A stretch of 64,000 nt of DNA from NCBI GenBank assembly GCA_028753945.1, contig JAPNXP010000008.1, positions 1,736,001 through 1,800,000 on the forward strand, given 5' to 3'. Both the position numbers and the translations under genes were made by a program. The stretch is from Hexactinellida sp. DTS-2022. Its lineage: Eukaryota; Porifera; Hexactinellida. Position 1 is the stretch's first letter. Every line of letters starts with the position of its first letter. The notes under the pieces were generated by a model. That model worked only from the letters and a program-made list of their open reading frames with translations. It did not search any database and was not told the DNA's origin. This document shows positions 1 to 10,504 of this stretch, in pieces.

Positions 1-406
1 AGCAATCAAAGGGGATAAAACTCGGCTTCCGAAATGTATTTCTTGGAAGTAGAACAAGAAGGCCTGGATGAATTCTACAATTTGCTCGGATTGGCTGCAG
101 GAGTTGGACACTAAGATGCGCCATCAAGGTCGCTATGTTCTCATGTTTCTGGATAATTTTTCAGCTCACAAGGCTGCAGCTGATTTGGTGAGCCAAACGA
201 ACATTCGGATTGAATTCTTACCACCTAACTGTACGACTTTGATTCATCCTGTGGACCAAGGAGTGGGTAATGCTATAAAGATTAGATACCGCAAGTTTCG
301 AATCGAGCACATGGCCAATATGGTATTTCTGGATAAGCCTCCTAATGGGGGTATTGATGTGTTGAGAACCTGTGTCTGGTTGAAGAAAGCATACAACAGC
401 TTGAAC
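1..406 (+). pseudogene. Tigger/pogo-type DDE transposase fragment
   Basis: This is part of a Tc1/mariner-superfamily (pogo/Tigger) transposase, the enzyme that cuts and pastes such elements. The frame is open from 53 after an in-frame TAG at 50-52. It shows FLDNFSAH, carrying the second catalytic Asp, and PPNCTTLIHPVDQGV, carrying the third, which is the DDE_1 signature of the family. The N-terminal DNA-binding half and the first Asp lie outside the window or are lost. The original sequence stops at 406, where a CATAG-terminated MITE begins. The last few codons of the open frame therefore come from the MITE. The adjoining 120 bp recur inverted at 1253-1375. It is a non-functional relic. Confidence 0.85.
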
Positions 407-1252
407 CATAGACTCATTTAGATAAGGACTGGAACGTCGCGATCTCGGGGTTTTTAACTTGAGTCTGAGAGGCTCCAATTTTAAAAATTGAAAAAGCATT
501 AGATTTCCGGTTTCCAAATGTGATTTTTGGCGAATAGGGATAAGTTTTGGCACCCGTCAACAATTTGAGGGTTTCACTCAATATTTCTCACACCTCGACA
601 AGTTATGAAGTCATTGTCACATACCGAGAATCCTGAAAAGTCACTTAATCGCACATAATTCGCGCACTCTGAGATAAAAATTTGAAAATTTAATAGAACA
701 TGCACATTAATGATGCGGACACTTTGGTTACACCAGATTGCCAATATGATTACTCATTATCACATGATGACGTATTCACTAAATCTCACATTGTTAAATT
801 TGACTATTTGAGCCTATTTACGCTTTATAATCAATGTTAGAAGTGTATAAACCATACACCAACTCGAAGCGGTAGGTAAGCGGTTGGGTTCTGCCGCAAA
901 GCGACCTAGCAAACGAGGCGCCCTAGTCTATATAGATATACTGTAGGATCAATCTATATTAGCGCGCTTCGCGGCAGAACCCAACCACACACCAACCGCT
1001 TCGCGGTTGTTGGTGACTTTTAAGGGTTCTCGAAATGTGACAATGACGTCATATAACTTGTCGAGGTGTGAGAAATTTTGAGTGAAAACCTCAAATTGTT
1101 GACGGGTGCCAAAAGTTACCCCTATATGCCAAAAATTACATTTGGAAACCGGAAATCTAATGCTTTTTCAATTTTTAAAATTGGAGCCTCTCAGACTCAA
1201 GTTAAAAACCCCGAGATCGCGACGTTCCAGTCCTTATCTAAATGAGTCTATG
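407..1252. mobile_element. P-type fold-back MITE (CATAGACTC termini)
   Basis: This non-coding inverted-repeat element runs from CATAGACTCATTTAGATAAG at 407 to the inverse ending GAGTCTATG at 1252. The arms share the block GGACTGGAACGTCGCGATCT and then diverge. The right arm lacks roughly 200-300 bp present in the left. The centre has short GC-rich hairpins of the CGAAGCGGTTG type. A longer relative lies at 21861-22910. The CATAG terminus resembles the P-like transposons P1 and P2 in this window, so I infer mobilisation by a related transposase. There is no target duplication: the flanks are inverted copies of each other. Confidence 0.75.
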
Positions 1253-1375
1253 GTTCAAGCTGTTGTATGCTTTCTTCAACCAGACACAGGTTCTCAACAC
1301 ATCAATACCCTCATTAGGAGGCTTATCCAGAAATACCATATTGGCCATGTGCTCGATTCGAAACTTGCGGTATAA
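1253..1375 (-). pseudogene. Inverted copy of Tigger transposase fragment
   Basis: The reverse complement of this stretch matches 288-406 almost perfectly; I see one difference in about 120 bp. It encodes the same piece of Tigger transposase in the opposite direction. It abuts the MITE at 407-1252 exactly as the left copy does, so the whole of 288-1375 is an imperfect palindrome. Such flank duplication is not expected from simple transposition. Confidence 0.8.
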
Positions 1376-1439
1376 TGTATCCATTAATAATCTTATCTCA
1401 TGAGTTGAATTGAAAGTTTGTTTCTAAAAATATACAAAT

Positions 1440-1700
1440 ATGTATTTCCCTCTCCCTGGATCTTAGACTACTTTAATAAAGGACTGTAGGCTACCATCTC
1501 GGGACCTGGAACTTGGGTCCATTGTTATTGATTTCTCGTAATCCGCTAATGCTAGACATAAGGAATGTATTATTATCGTATAGGAAGTCATATTTTAGGA
1601 GCCATTGGTAATGTTGCATTATCTCAAATATTTGTGGAATGTGAGTTTTGCGGTTTTCACACCTTTTCCATATATGGTAATAATCTCAAATATCGACTTC
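1440..1700. repeat. Interspersed repeat copy related to 25696-26068
   Basis: This stretch contains a degenerate terminus (GACTACTTTAATAAAGGACT), the phrase TCTCGGGACCTG and then a block with TATTATCGTATAGGAAGTCA ending near CCATATATGG. The same order of blocks is seen at 25696-26068, where the final block occurs twice in tandem. No coding capacity is seen. Confidence 0.6.
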
Positions 1701-1894
1701 AGTTAGAGTTAGACAAAATAAATGTATTCTTGCTACCTAGAATGTCCATGTGTGATAATAATTCTGTTTGTTGACACATCACATAACTTTACAAAAACGA
1801 ACCTACTATCTACAAGTTCTTGTAGGAAGACAGACAGAGGTGCCCACTTCTAGATCCGCTACTTAAGAGGACAAATCGAAGAGTGTACAAGTTA

Positions 1895-3140
1895 TAGTAC
1901 CGTAAACTGGGGCGACTCAGGCCCATAAGGTTGATTTGGCCCAAACAAGGTCTCATGACTGAAAGTTCATATTTAGTCGTTGAGAATTTAATTTGGAAGA
2001 TTCTATGGTATATTCTTCTCAGGACAACTCAAAATGTCAAAAATCCAACCCCGTCGGGGGCAAATAGTGGGCCATCATTTATAAGTGCCTCAAATCACTC
2101 ATAATTCTAACCACTTTTGGATTTAGACGTAATAGAACAGTAGTTCCCAACCTTTCAAAAAAATTCAGGATATAATTCCCAAGATATATTTTTGCTATAA
2201 TTCCTCCCCAACACTACACAATGGAATCAATAATTCGCAGAAAAATAGGAAATAATATCGAGTAAATGTCATTAAAGTAAAGCATAAATATAAGAATTTA
2301 AGAAAGCAAATTGGATTACTAAATTAGACATTTTTCTATATATTTAGGTTATTGCAAAAGATAATTTATGGGTAAATAAACTTTTGAATTATGTGTCTTT
2401 TAAAACAGTTTATATCTCACTTCTATAATTAATACAAGGTATTATTAATTACTCAGTGATTAAATTAATAAGTGAGTCAAAGTAATCCAAGAAAATTTCA
2501 TTATGATATCCAAGTAAACCTATGTGCAACTCCTCCCCGAGAATGGCCAAATTCCTCCCCAGGGAAGGAATTCCTCTCAAGTTGGGAAACACTGTATTAG
2601 AATGACTCTCAACAGTTGACAGTTCAACAGTCTGAACAGTTCACAATTCTCCAAATTTTTATTTTTTTGACCATATATGGTCAAGTGGATGTAACTACTT
2701 TTGATGACGCAGCTAGTATTATCTCAGGAATGAGAAGTCGTGGCGACTAGCTCTACCCATGCAACGATATTAATTTATTAATAACAATTGAATGAGCAAC
2801 AAACTGGGACTACATATCTGAAGCTCAACTATCTATGATTTAGTATACCATATATGGAAGTACCAGTGGCACAATTTGATGACGTGAGCCAAACGAAAAA
2901 AACCCAAGAGGTTAGTTCTAACTTCCGGAGAATAACAGTGGCTGATTTATACGGTCTAAACAGGATTATTGGTATATAACAAATGTATAAATACCCGAGA
3001 CAAATTAGTTTAGCATTGTGGCATAGATCCTTTTGTCCGATTTTCCGTAAGATTTGGGACATTTTGAGTTGTCCTGACAAAAATACACCATATAATATTC
3101 AAGAGTAAATTCTGAACGACTAATTATGAACTTGAAGTCA
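1895..3140. repeat. Inverted-repeat element with about 90-bp internal arms
   Basis: A block near 1965-2050 containing CTCAGGACAACTCAAAATGT is repeated inverted near 3050-3125 (ACATTTTGAGTTGTCCTGA) and continues in both copies into a shared GAACGACTAA-type segment. The intervening DNA is A+T-rich without a convincing gene. Exact ends and target duplication were not found. The 252-nt open frame on the minus strand at 2829-3080 has no recognisable motif. Confidence 0.45.
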
Positions 3141-3404
3141 TTAGAAATTCACTTTAAAGCTTTTTGAAAACAATGTAATTAAGCTAGCTCTCCTTAATAA
3201 ATATTTCAACTCAGTGATTAGAATAAGATTAGGAAATCATTATAGGACATTTATTGATCTACCAAGAAAATCGACGACTTAAATTTCAGCACTTTTCCCT
3301 AGTTGGATTACTTAAAGGAGTCAGTATAATGGGGGAATATATATACAGTACCGACCAAATTACTTGAAGAGAAAAAAAATTCATACAGACACAATATGCA
3401 TCTT

Positions 3405-3500
3405 GCAACATACTAACGACTGATTAATCATTGAACTACTCTGAAATGAGGATAAATAATATCTTCCTATAGTCTAAATTTCTCAACATGGTGATTTTAA
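3405..3500 (+). repeat. Partial copy of interspersed repeat R1
   Basis: The stretch GAACTACTCTGAAATGAGGA followed by TAAATAATATCTTCCTATAG closely matches 57190-57230 and more weakly 51160-51200. I call this shared sequence R1. It is non-coding and its function is unknown. The surrounding bases 3140-3944 hold nothing else that I recognise. Confidence 0.45.
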
Positions 3501-3944
3501 GACATTTTTCCCTACCAGTTTTGCCTATTAGACAATACAGTGACGTCATATCGACCAAGTTGTACCTCAAAAATATGCGTCTTGTACATGACCACCTTTA
3601 TATAAAACAATTACGTAAGTAGAAGCACCCTGGATTTCTTAATTCGAAGAATAATTGCATTGCATATATTTAGATGACTATACTAGTTCATCCATGGTCC
3701 AAGTCCATTCAACCGCGGCATTGCCTTAGAGTATAGAATGCTATGAACTGGCATTAGCTCATAATATAATCTTGTAGCGACAATGCACAACTAATCATAA
3801 ACCCCATTATGAAATTTTGACAAATCATAGTAGTCAATACAAGGATTCTGGCCAAAAGGTTGAGTTTTGTCCAGTCCATAACCAGTTTTGGACGAACAGT
3901 GAACAAAACCCGATTAAAAGCGGGCGAAATCTCAAATTTGACAC

Positions 3945-4291
3945 ACCTTATTATAGGAAATTAACGCGAATTTCTCCAAATCGCGGTAATTTCATGGATC
4001 ATTAATTTCCATGACCTCCTGCTATTTAGCAAAATTATACAATGGATGGACAAACTTCCGAGCTACATATTTTCAGATGTGCAACTAGTTTGAAAGGATA
4101 TACCATGTCTATCAAGGAGATTGGAAGCCGATTTGGGCACGATAATATATTAAATCAGGAGGTTAATAATCCCGAAATTCTTTTATAACAATTATTCGCG
4201 TTAATTTAATGTATTTGAAAATGTTGAGCTCCAATTCGCGTTAATTTCCTTCGCGTTAATTACATGACGCGTTAATTTCCAATAATAAGGT
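3945..4291. mobile_element. MITE with ACCTTATTAT termini
   Basis: The left end ACCTTATTATAGGAAATTAA is mirrored at the right end by TTAATTTCCAATAATAAGGT. The word GCGTTAATTT recurs several times inside. The flanks AATTTGAC.. and AATTTGGA.. are similar, suggesting a decayed target duplication of uncertain length. It lies in the intron or 3' flank of the DDOST exon. No superfamily can be assigned from this alone. Confidence 0.6.
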
Positions 4292-4443
4292 AATTTGGAA
4301 GAAATAATTAGGCGTTTTTAATTTTATTAATTTTATTAAACATTCGTTTGTTTATGGATTAATTAAATTAATTTAATGGTCAATATGGCTGCAGGATTGT
4401 GATTGTTTATTATGAGTAATAAAATTCATAAAAAAGTACTCAC

Positions 4444-4777
4444 CCCTAGAATTTATACAAATAAAAACATTCCGTCCACTATCAATAAAATCAATTATTG
4501 AAATCGAAGTTACTTCCCCACCAAATTCTTCTGTGGTTGGAGCCATGATAAGAATATTTTCATAAAGATATTCGCCATATTGTGAAAGAATTAGTGATGA
4601 ATCATCTGCTAAGCGAAAAGTAAGTTCGAAATTATGCTGAGAGAGGTGACCGAATAATATTGAAAAAGAAGCCACTTGATGTTGATTTTCCAATAAAACT
4701 AAAGTTCTAGGTCCATTAATAAGAGAGTCAACTAAACTGACTAGGAATATAACCAAATATAACTTGTAAACACACAT
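4444..4777 (-). CDS. DDOST: DDOST/OST48 first coding exon
   Basis: DDOST is the 48-kDa subunit of the ER oligosaccharyltransferase that transfers glycan to Asn-X-Ser/Thr of nascent proteins. From the chosen ATG at 4777 the protein begins MCVYKLYLVIFLVSL, a hydrophobic signal peptide. It continues with GPRTLVLLENQ, FELTFRLADDSS, YGEYLYENILIMAP, FGGEV and FIDSGRNVFI, all in the order of the OST48 N-terminus. The exon ends at a consensus donor (GTGAGT, 4443 downwards). The frame also extends upstream to 4900, but those residues do not fit the family, and a possible splice acceptor (TTCTAG) lies just before the ATG. I could not find the next exon within the window. There are no stops or frameshifts. 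It is the only clear host gene here. Confidence 0.87.
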
Positions 4778-5097
4778 GCTAACTAGAATTATAAAGAATG
4801 TAGAATAACTATATGTACATAGTAGTAAGGTGTGACTATTTACCAAAAATGAACAAAATATATCACTAAATATCCCCATCAAAGCTAAATATAAAATCAT
4901 TCAAGGAGCCACATGTTGGTTGTTTCACTTAAAGGAAGTTATGTTAGGGGACTTGACAGAACATTATCCGCCAGTTTTCAGATCAATCAAGATGGTAATA
5001 GTTGTTCCAGTTGACAGGCCTGTTGCGTGGGAATTTGACCCGCAATGTAAATAATAATAGCATCCATGGTGCGGGGGAAAATCACACGGTATCAAAG

Positions 5098-5228
5098 GGG
5101 GAGCTGGACATGTCAGTATTTATTGCTCTAATTTGTCAGAATAATCAGAATTGCACATGTCAGAATGGGAATTTTAGAGTTTTGCACATGTCAGAATGGG
5201 ATTTCTAGAGTTCTGCACAAGTCAGTAT
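5098..5228 (-). repeat. Short minisatellite of GACATGTGC units
   Basis: Three to four imperfect units of about 30 bp contain GCACATGTCAGAATGGGA. In reverse complement they match the unit of the larger array at 60930-61375 (CCATTCTGACAAGTGC). The two arrays therefore belong to one family in opposite orientation. The rest of 4900-5460 has only a GC-rich CAGGGGCGGCGAGGCC scrap near 5268 that resembles a MITE end. Confidence 0.6.
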
Positions 5229-6264
5229 GGGAATGATAACATTACCATTTTAGCCCCTGACCAGGGGCGGCGAGGCCATACAACAGATCGGGTGTAGTCC
5301 GAATTTTTTAGCGTGGCGCCCCTGAAAGGCGCCCCCAATAGGCGCCACTATATGCACCTCAATATATGTCCCAATGTGTATCAACAAATATGTCCACCGC
5401 AATATATATGAACTCAAACAGCACGATTTTTCATAATTTTAGACATGCACAATTAACAATAATTCGTAAATGCACAATGAGCAACAGCAATGTTACCAGT
5501 TTTTCTTAACACATCTACGCTGAGATACATCAGCATGAGCTTGTCCAAGAAGTTGTCATCTAGAGCCGATCGCCGCGCAATTTTAATTAACAAACTTCAT
5601 TGAACTCAATCCTCGATCGCAGTGGTCCGATGTACAACTCAACGTCAGTAGAAATTTCAAAAACTTGAAAGTTCAACCAACCCACTTCTTCAAATCAACC
5701 AGATAGTTCAGCATACATTGAATGTAACGGCAGTCTGTCACCTCCCAAGACTCTGATACATCTTGGTCAATTAAAACTTCAACCGTATTTCTCTTTCCTC
5801 TCTCACATGCAATAACTTTGGAATTAACACCCCTAAAAATAACCAATTGATTCTTAAGTGCACCTACAGATATCTCCGGCGTGAATTTGGTGCAAAAATC
5901 TGTTAAAACCTGGTCATCCATTATATCATACTCTTTCCTGGCCAAAAGACCGTTGTGTGTACAGCTCCTAATCACTGATATCGCTGTATTCCTGTCCTTA
6001 TTAAACCTCCTCGCCAGCTCTTTGTTTATCTTAGCGTACACTTCCAAATACATGGCCTTGAATCTTGTCTCGGGTAACTCATGTTCAGCCCTCCATCTTC
6101 TCGTCGTCACTGTTTCACCGCCCCAACCAAATATAGCCTCATCTGATTCCACTCCCCTATCTCTCACACGGTTTTCTATTTCTTGGACATACTCTCTAGC
6201 ATATTTCACTATTCTCTCTGCCTCTTCCTCGTCCGCATCATTCTGAATTGCTAACTGTAGTTGA

Positions 6265-6740
6265 TAGAGGTGCACCGGATCCTGGATCCGGTTCCGGATC
6301 CGGCCGGATTTCCCCATTTGTGGAGGATCCGGGATCCGGCCGGATCCGAGAAGAGGTTACCGGATCCACCGGATCCGAATCTGTATGTGTATCAACTATT
6401 TAATTGATTCTATTAATCCAAGTAACCTCTAATTACTTACAAAAACTATTCAATAGTGACATACTCTACGCCAATTCAAATTTATTATAATTTTCATGAA
6501 GTAATAGGAGACATAAATTAATTAAATATCTCTGATTGACAGATTGAGACAATTTTAATGTCTTCATACTAACGAAGTTTTACTTTACCATATATCAATT
6601 ACTACAAACTTAATATAACTGTATTTTCTTCCAAGCGGATCCGGATCCGGTAAGATCCGGTTCCGGGCGGATCCGAAAATCAGGATCCGGTGAGATCCGG
6701 ATCCGGCCGGATCCAAAAAAGTGGATCCGGTGCATCCCTA
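6265..6740. mobile_element. hAT MITE with GGATCC-rich interior
   Basis: The termini are TAGAGGTGCACCGGATCC (left) and the inverse of TAGGGATGCACCGGATCC (right). A perfect 8-bp target duplication GTAGTTGA lies at 6257-6264 and 6741-6748, typical of hAT. The subterminal 60-100 bp on both sides consist almost wholly of GGATCC/CCGGATCC words. The centre is ordinary A+T-rich DNA. It interrupts the hAT gene between codons for MHQL and QLAIQ, and joining the flanks after removing one duplication copy is in frame. Confidence 0.92.
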
Positions 6741-7201
6741 GTAGTTGATGCATGTAATCAAGTGCGTTGGATAATCCAAGCTGCCCGGTTTGGAGTACAC
6801 GCATGACCACATCTACACGGCTCAACAAACGCCCCGATCATGATAGCGATGCCTCTGTCCGCCATTTTTTGGTCATTTCTGAATTTTCCATCTTTATCGA
6901 AATATTCTTGTATCTTTAAAAGTGCCATAATCACGTCTGGCAGGAGTGCTTCCCCCGCCTGGTTAGCAGAGCTCGAGAAATGCCCATACATACGCTCTAT
7001 TGCCTGAGCTCGTCCATGTCATTTGTGGGTGATTGCCCTCGCCAGCTGTTTTTTACTGTCTCCAACAACGTCCTCGATCACAATTTTCCGGATAGCGACT
7101 CTCGGAAAAAACAAAGATTTGCAGAGCATTGAGAACAGTCTGGCCACAAATTTGTTCTGCTTGCACACTTCCAAAACAACCTGGTTAAGTCTATGGCTAA
7201 C

Positions 7202-7987
7202 CATGGCCTACTTATTATACGGCTAGATATGTCACAGAGAAGGCCATAAAACGAGAAGGCAAGTTTCTAATTTTCATTCTAGGATAAACTATGCCTCCTA
7301 TTGTTGTTATTAGGGTTGTATATGGGGTAATCAACCATTGCGAGTCCATTAGAACCACTTTTGAGAATCTCAGATTTGTGGTTAAGCTATTTAGGCGCCA
7401 TTTAATGATGACACCACAAATATACAAAAATATAAAATTCGAGTCCAAAGAACTGCGAGAAAGTGAAAATAATTACTAATATACTTAGAATACATTTTCC
7501 GAATATATAATGAGAATGAATATATATAAACCAGCAATTATATATGTTTTATGTCGAAAATAGTAAGTTTTAATTCGGATACAACATGTATTTTAGCATG
7601 TGGTTGCTTTATAATTTTTAATGTTTTTTAGAATGTCGCCATTTTGTGATTTAGTAGCCTTTTGGGTATGAAATATATCCATATATTAGTATTCCTATTA
7701 TAAAATTATTAGAAAGTAGGAAGAAAATGAAATTTCTGATATTTGAATTTTTTTAATTTTACCATAAATTGTTACCGTCATCATTAAATTACGCCTAAAC
7801 AGCTTAACCCCAAATCTGAGATTCTCAAAAGTGGTTCTAATGGACTCGCAATGGTTGATTACCCCATATACAACCCAAATAACAACAATAGGAGGCATAT
7901 TTTAGCTTAGAATGAAAATTAGAAACTGGCCTTCTCGTTTTATGGCCTTCTCGGTGACATATCTAGCCGTATATTAAGTAGGCCATG
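7202..7987. mobile_element. Non-autonomous P-like MITE, 7-bp target duplication
   Basis: The ends are CATGGCCTACTTATTATACG at 7202 and its inverse at 7987. The arms are about 210 bp each and close with a TTTAGGCGCC-type block beside ATGATGAC, exactly as in P1 and P2. The 7-bp duplication GGCTAAC is at 7195-7201 and 7988-7994. The element lies in the hAT gene. Removing it and one duplication restores CVSHRLNQVV in frame, which confirms the boundaries. The inverted arms also produce mirror-image open frames that are not genes. Confidence 0.93.
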
Positions 7988-8599
7988 GGCTAACACACCA
8001 AGTAGTGATGAGATTCGGTTTAAGCGCCATCATTCGGGTCGTTAGCCTCGATTTAACTCCAATCATATTGCTGCACCGTCACACGCGAACGAGACTACCG
8101 AAAGAGTTCTGTGGCTGACAGTACTGTCTTCCATAACGAACCTTAAAGCTATACAGAATTGATCATGTACAGATACATCCATACCCGAAAATGCCAGCAG
8201 CCCTAATCTCCCTCAAAACTGACTCCCAAACATGATGACTTAATGCATCGATCAACAACATTATAGATGAATGCCCGGTGAATGTCAGTTTAGTGCGACC
8301 GGACGCAGTTTCTTCCCTTGTTCGAGCTTCCAACAAATCACATAACGACTGGTCGCGGGAGCAAATCAACCGGAAGATCGCAGTAAAATTACCTATTCTT
8401 GCTCCACTATCTGGATCTGTCAAAGCGATCGAAATACCTTCGTTGCGATCCCCGCCCAGGGCCAGACCTTGTCCGATCACCAGCTTCAGAACGTCAAGCA
8501 CAGCAGATAAAATCGGACGATTATGGGCTTTATGAATCTCAGTCTGACCGGAGATGATTGACCTTGCATCAGCGGCCCGTCGCACAATCATCATAGCTT

Positions 8600-10225
8600 T
8601 GGGAAGCAGTCATATAGCCTTGGTGTGGATGGATGGATGGAGCTATAACAGAAGGCAATGTCTGGCAGTAACTTGCTTTGCGTTTTTGGAAAACGGTTCA
8701 TCAAAACGATTATTCATTGACCTTATGGAAGTTGAAGATCAGAAGGCAGCCACGGGAGAGAAGCGTGCAAAATCGTTTGTAAATCCCTGAATTTAGATGA
8801 GAAGAAACTAAGTGCTATAGTAGCTGGCAACTGCTCTGCTATGCGGTCTGCTCTAAGTTTCTTTACTTTGGAGGGTATTTGTGACAGCAATCCTTCTATG
8901 GTTGACTCAGATAATAATTTAGAGCATGAAGAACCTTCTGTAATCATCATTGATGATGATAACGATTACATTTATGAACAAGATGAGGAACCTCTTGAAA
9001 CTATTCCTGCTTCAAATATAGGTAGAGTGATATACATGTATGGTTGCCTTGCTCATAAAGTTCAAACTTGTAATCCGTGATGGATTCAGAGTAAGGCAAA
9101 TTGAAGAACTAATTCTCAAAGTCAAAAACGCAGTGCGTCTTATTCGTCGACCGCGTTATAGCTCATTGATAAAAACAATCCCTCTGGCAAATGACACACG
9201 CTGGTCGTCATGTTATCATATGCTTTCACAATATCTGGAGCACTATGATTTAATACATGATATTGTCCAGGCAGTTTGTCCTGGAACACAACTACATGTG
9301 ATAACGAGAAGTAAAATTGGATTAAATACGAATGATATTTAAAAAAAGGAAATGGAAGTTCGGCATTTAGTGATGGCTGATTTAGAAAAAGAAATTCTCC
9401 AGGAAGTATGTACACTATTGAAACCTTTTGACATCATTACTAAAGTATTACAAATCTTGAAATTGTTTGAAATATAGTATATATAGAATCTAATATATCA
9501 TTGTATTTACAGGTATTACAGCGGGATGAGTCATGCAGTTTCGAATTCCTACCATGGTATCAGAATACTGTAAGAAAATTAGAAGTTGTCTTAGAATTGA
9601 GAAAAACCCGAACGAAAACTAGACCTTTTGTCCAGGCTTTGATCGATTCACTTCGAAAACGATTCAAGGATATGGAACCTATCGTACTTATATCTGCATA
9701 TCTTTTCCCCTCGTATAGCTTTCGGAAAGGCATTGACCAGACAAGTATTATAAATGGCCAAATGCTTACAATACAATGGGCTGAGGAAAGGCTTGAGCCT
9801 AACACTGACTCAGAATTCGTTCCGTCACAATCGAGTCAATTGATATACATTCACAGTGAACAGGATACAGATAATTACGATGATTATGTAAACTTTCTCG
9901 TTGGGAGAAATGATGGAAACATGTCCACGCAAGATAGTCAAGATTACAAGTCAATTACCAAATGAGCAGAAAGAGAGTGCATGTTCCATAGAACAAGAAA
10001 TGGAAAAATTCGAAATCTTCATAAAAGAGAACGGTATCAAGCCTAATAACCCGGATCAGCATTTCAAGAACAGGGAAAATTCTCACGTTGGTGGTTTTAT
10101 AATGGTCACAATTTTCCGAATCTTAAGGCAATTGCATTTGCAATGTGTGGGATACAACCCAGTAATGGAGAGGTTGGAAGATTTTTTCTTATTCCAAGAT
10201 ACTGGTGGAAGGGCGAAGGAATAGG
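8600..10225 (+). pseudogene. Second hAT transposase pseudogene
   Basis: A decayed hAT transposase lies head-to-head with the ZMYM1-like copy. It shows KLSAIVAGNCSAMRSALSFF (like the catalytic-core DN..NM block), YGCLAHKVQTC with a one-base frameshift before RDGFRVR, then LANDTRWSSCYHML, and LPWYQNTVRKLE. At the end the hAT dimerisation region appears in a shifted frame as RWWFYNGHNFPNLKAIAF and CGIQPSNGEVGRFF. The conserved order confirms the superfamily, while stops and frameshifts near 8790, 9060, 9340 and 9965 break it. No terminal repeats were identified. Confidence 0.75.
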
Positions 10226-10414
10226 ATCTCAGTTAAAAGTCTGAAAAATAGACTACTACTACTCAAGAATACTGATTAGTTATGGACAAGACATAATATC
10301 ATACTATTCTATTCATTATTAGTTAGCAGAAAAAATTTTTTTACATATTATTAAACACAATTATGTCATAGCAATGAACGACTTGCTCAACAAGCATCAC
10401 ATTGTGATACCAGA

Positions 10415-10495
10415 GCAGCGCAGCGCAGTGGTCATTATATTGAGGTAGCAGCGCAGCGCAGCGGTCCGGAAATATTAATCCAGCGCAGCGCGACG
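10415..10495. repeat. CAGCGCAGCG-rich stretch
   Basis: Three clusters of CAGCGCAGCGC are spaced by A+T-rich DNA just before the FEN/XPG-like gene fragment. This looks like the end of a mobile element or a microsatellite expansion. The rest of 10226-10504 has no gene signal. Confidence 0.45.
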
Positions 10496-10504
10496 TGAAA
10501 AATT

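Larger units (their letters stand above)
5460..8594 (-). pseudogene. hAT transposase, ZMYM1-like, broken and interrupted
   Basis: This is a decayed hAT-superfamily transposase related to the ZMYM1/DUF4371 group. Segments in coding order are as follows. 8594-8163 carries NFTAIFRLICSRD and HVWESVLREIRAAGIFGY, matching the N-terminal half. 8160-7995 is frameshifted. 7194-7019 carries SHRLNQVVLEVC, the conserved Cys/His-Arg-Leu motif. 6991-6741 follows. 6264-5673 carries ELPETRFKAMYLEVYAKINK and ARRFNKD. A frameshifted tail to about 5470 carries RSALDDNFLDKLML, like the dimerisation helix. Two transposons sit inside: a hAT MITE (6265-6740) and a P-type MITE (7202-7987), each bounded by a target duplication whose removal rejoins the frame. 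Several frameshifts make it non-functional. Confidence 0.8.

Noticed and set aside
4080..4170. Plus-strand SIKEIGSRFGHD resembling the DDOST segment that should follow the exon (..REIGSECGIEF..).
   Set aside because: It is on the opposite strand from the DDOST exon, only a few residues match, and no splice acceptor fits.
5881..6246. 121-codon plus-strand frame.
   Set aside because: It is the antisense shadow of the ZMYM1-like hAT coding segment, which carries the real motifs.
7291..7898. Mirror-image open frames beginning MPPIVVI on both strands.
   Set aside because: They lie in the inverted arms of the P-type MITE and have no homology to proteins; they are a by-product of the palindrome.
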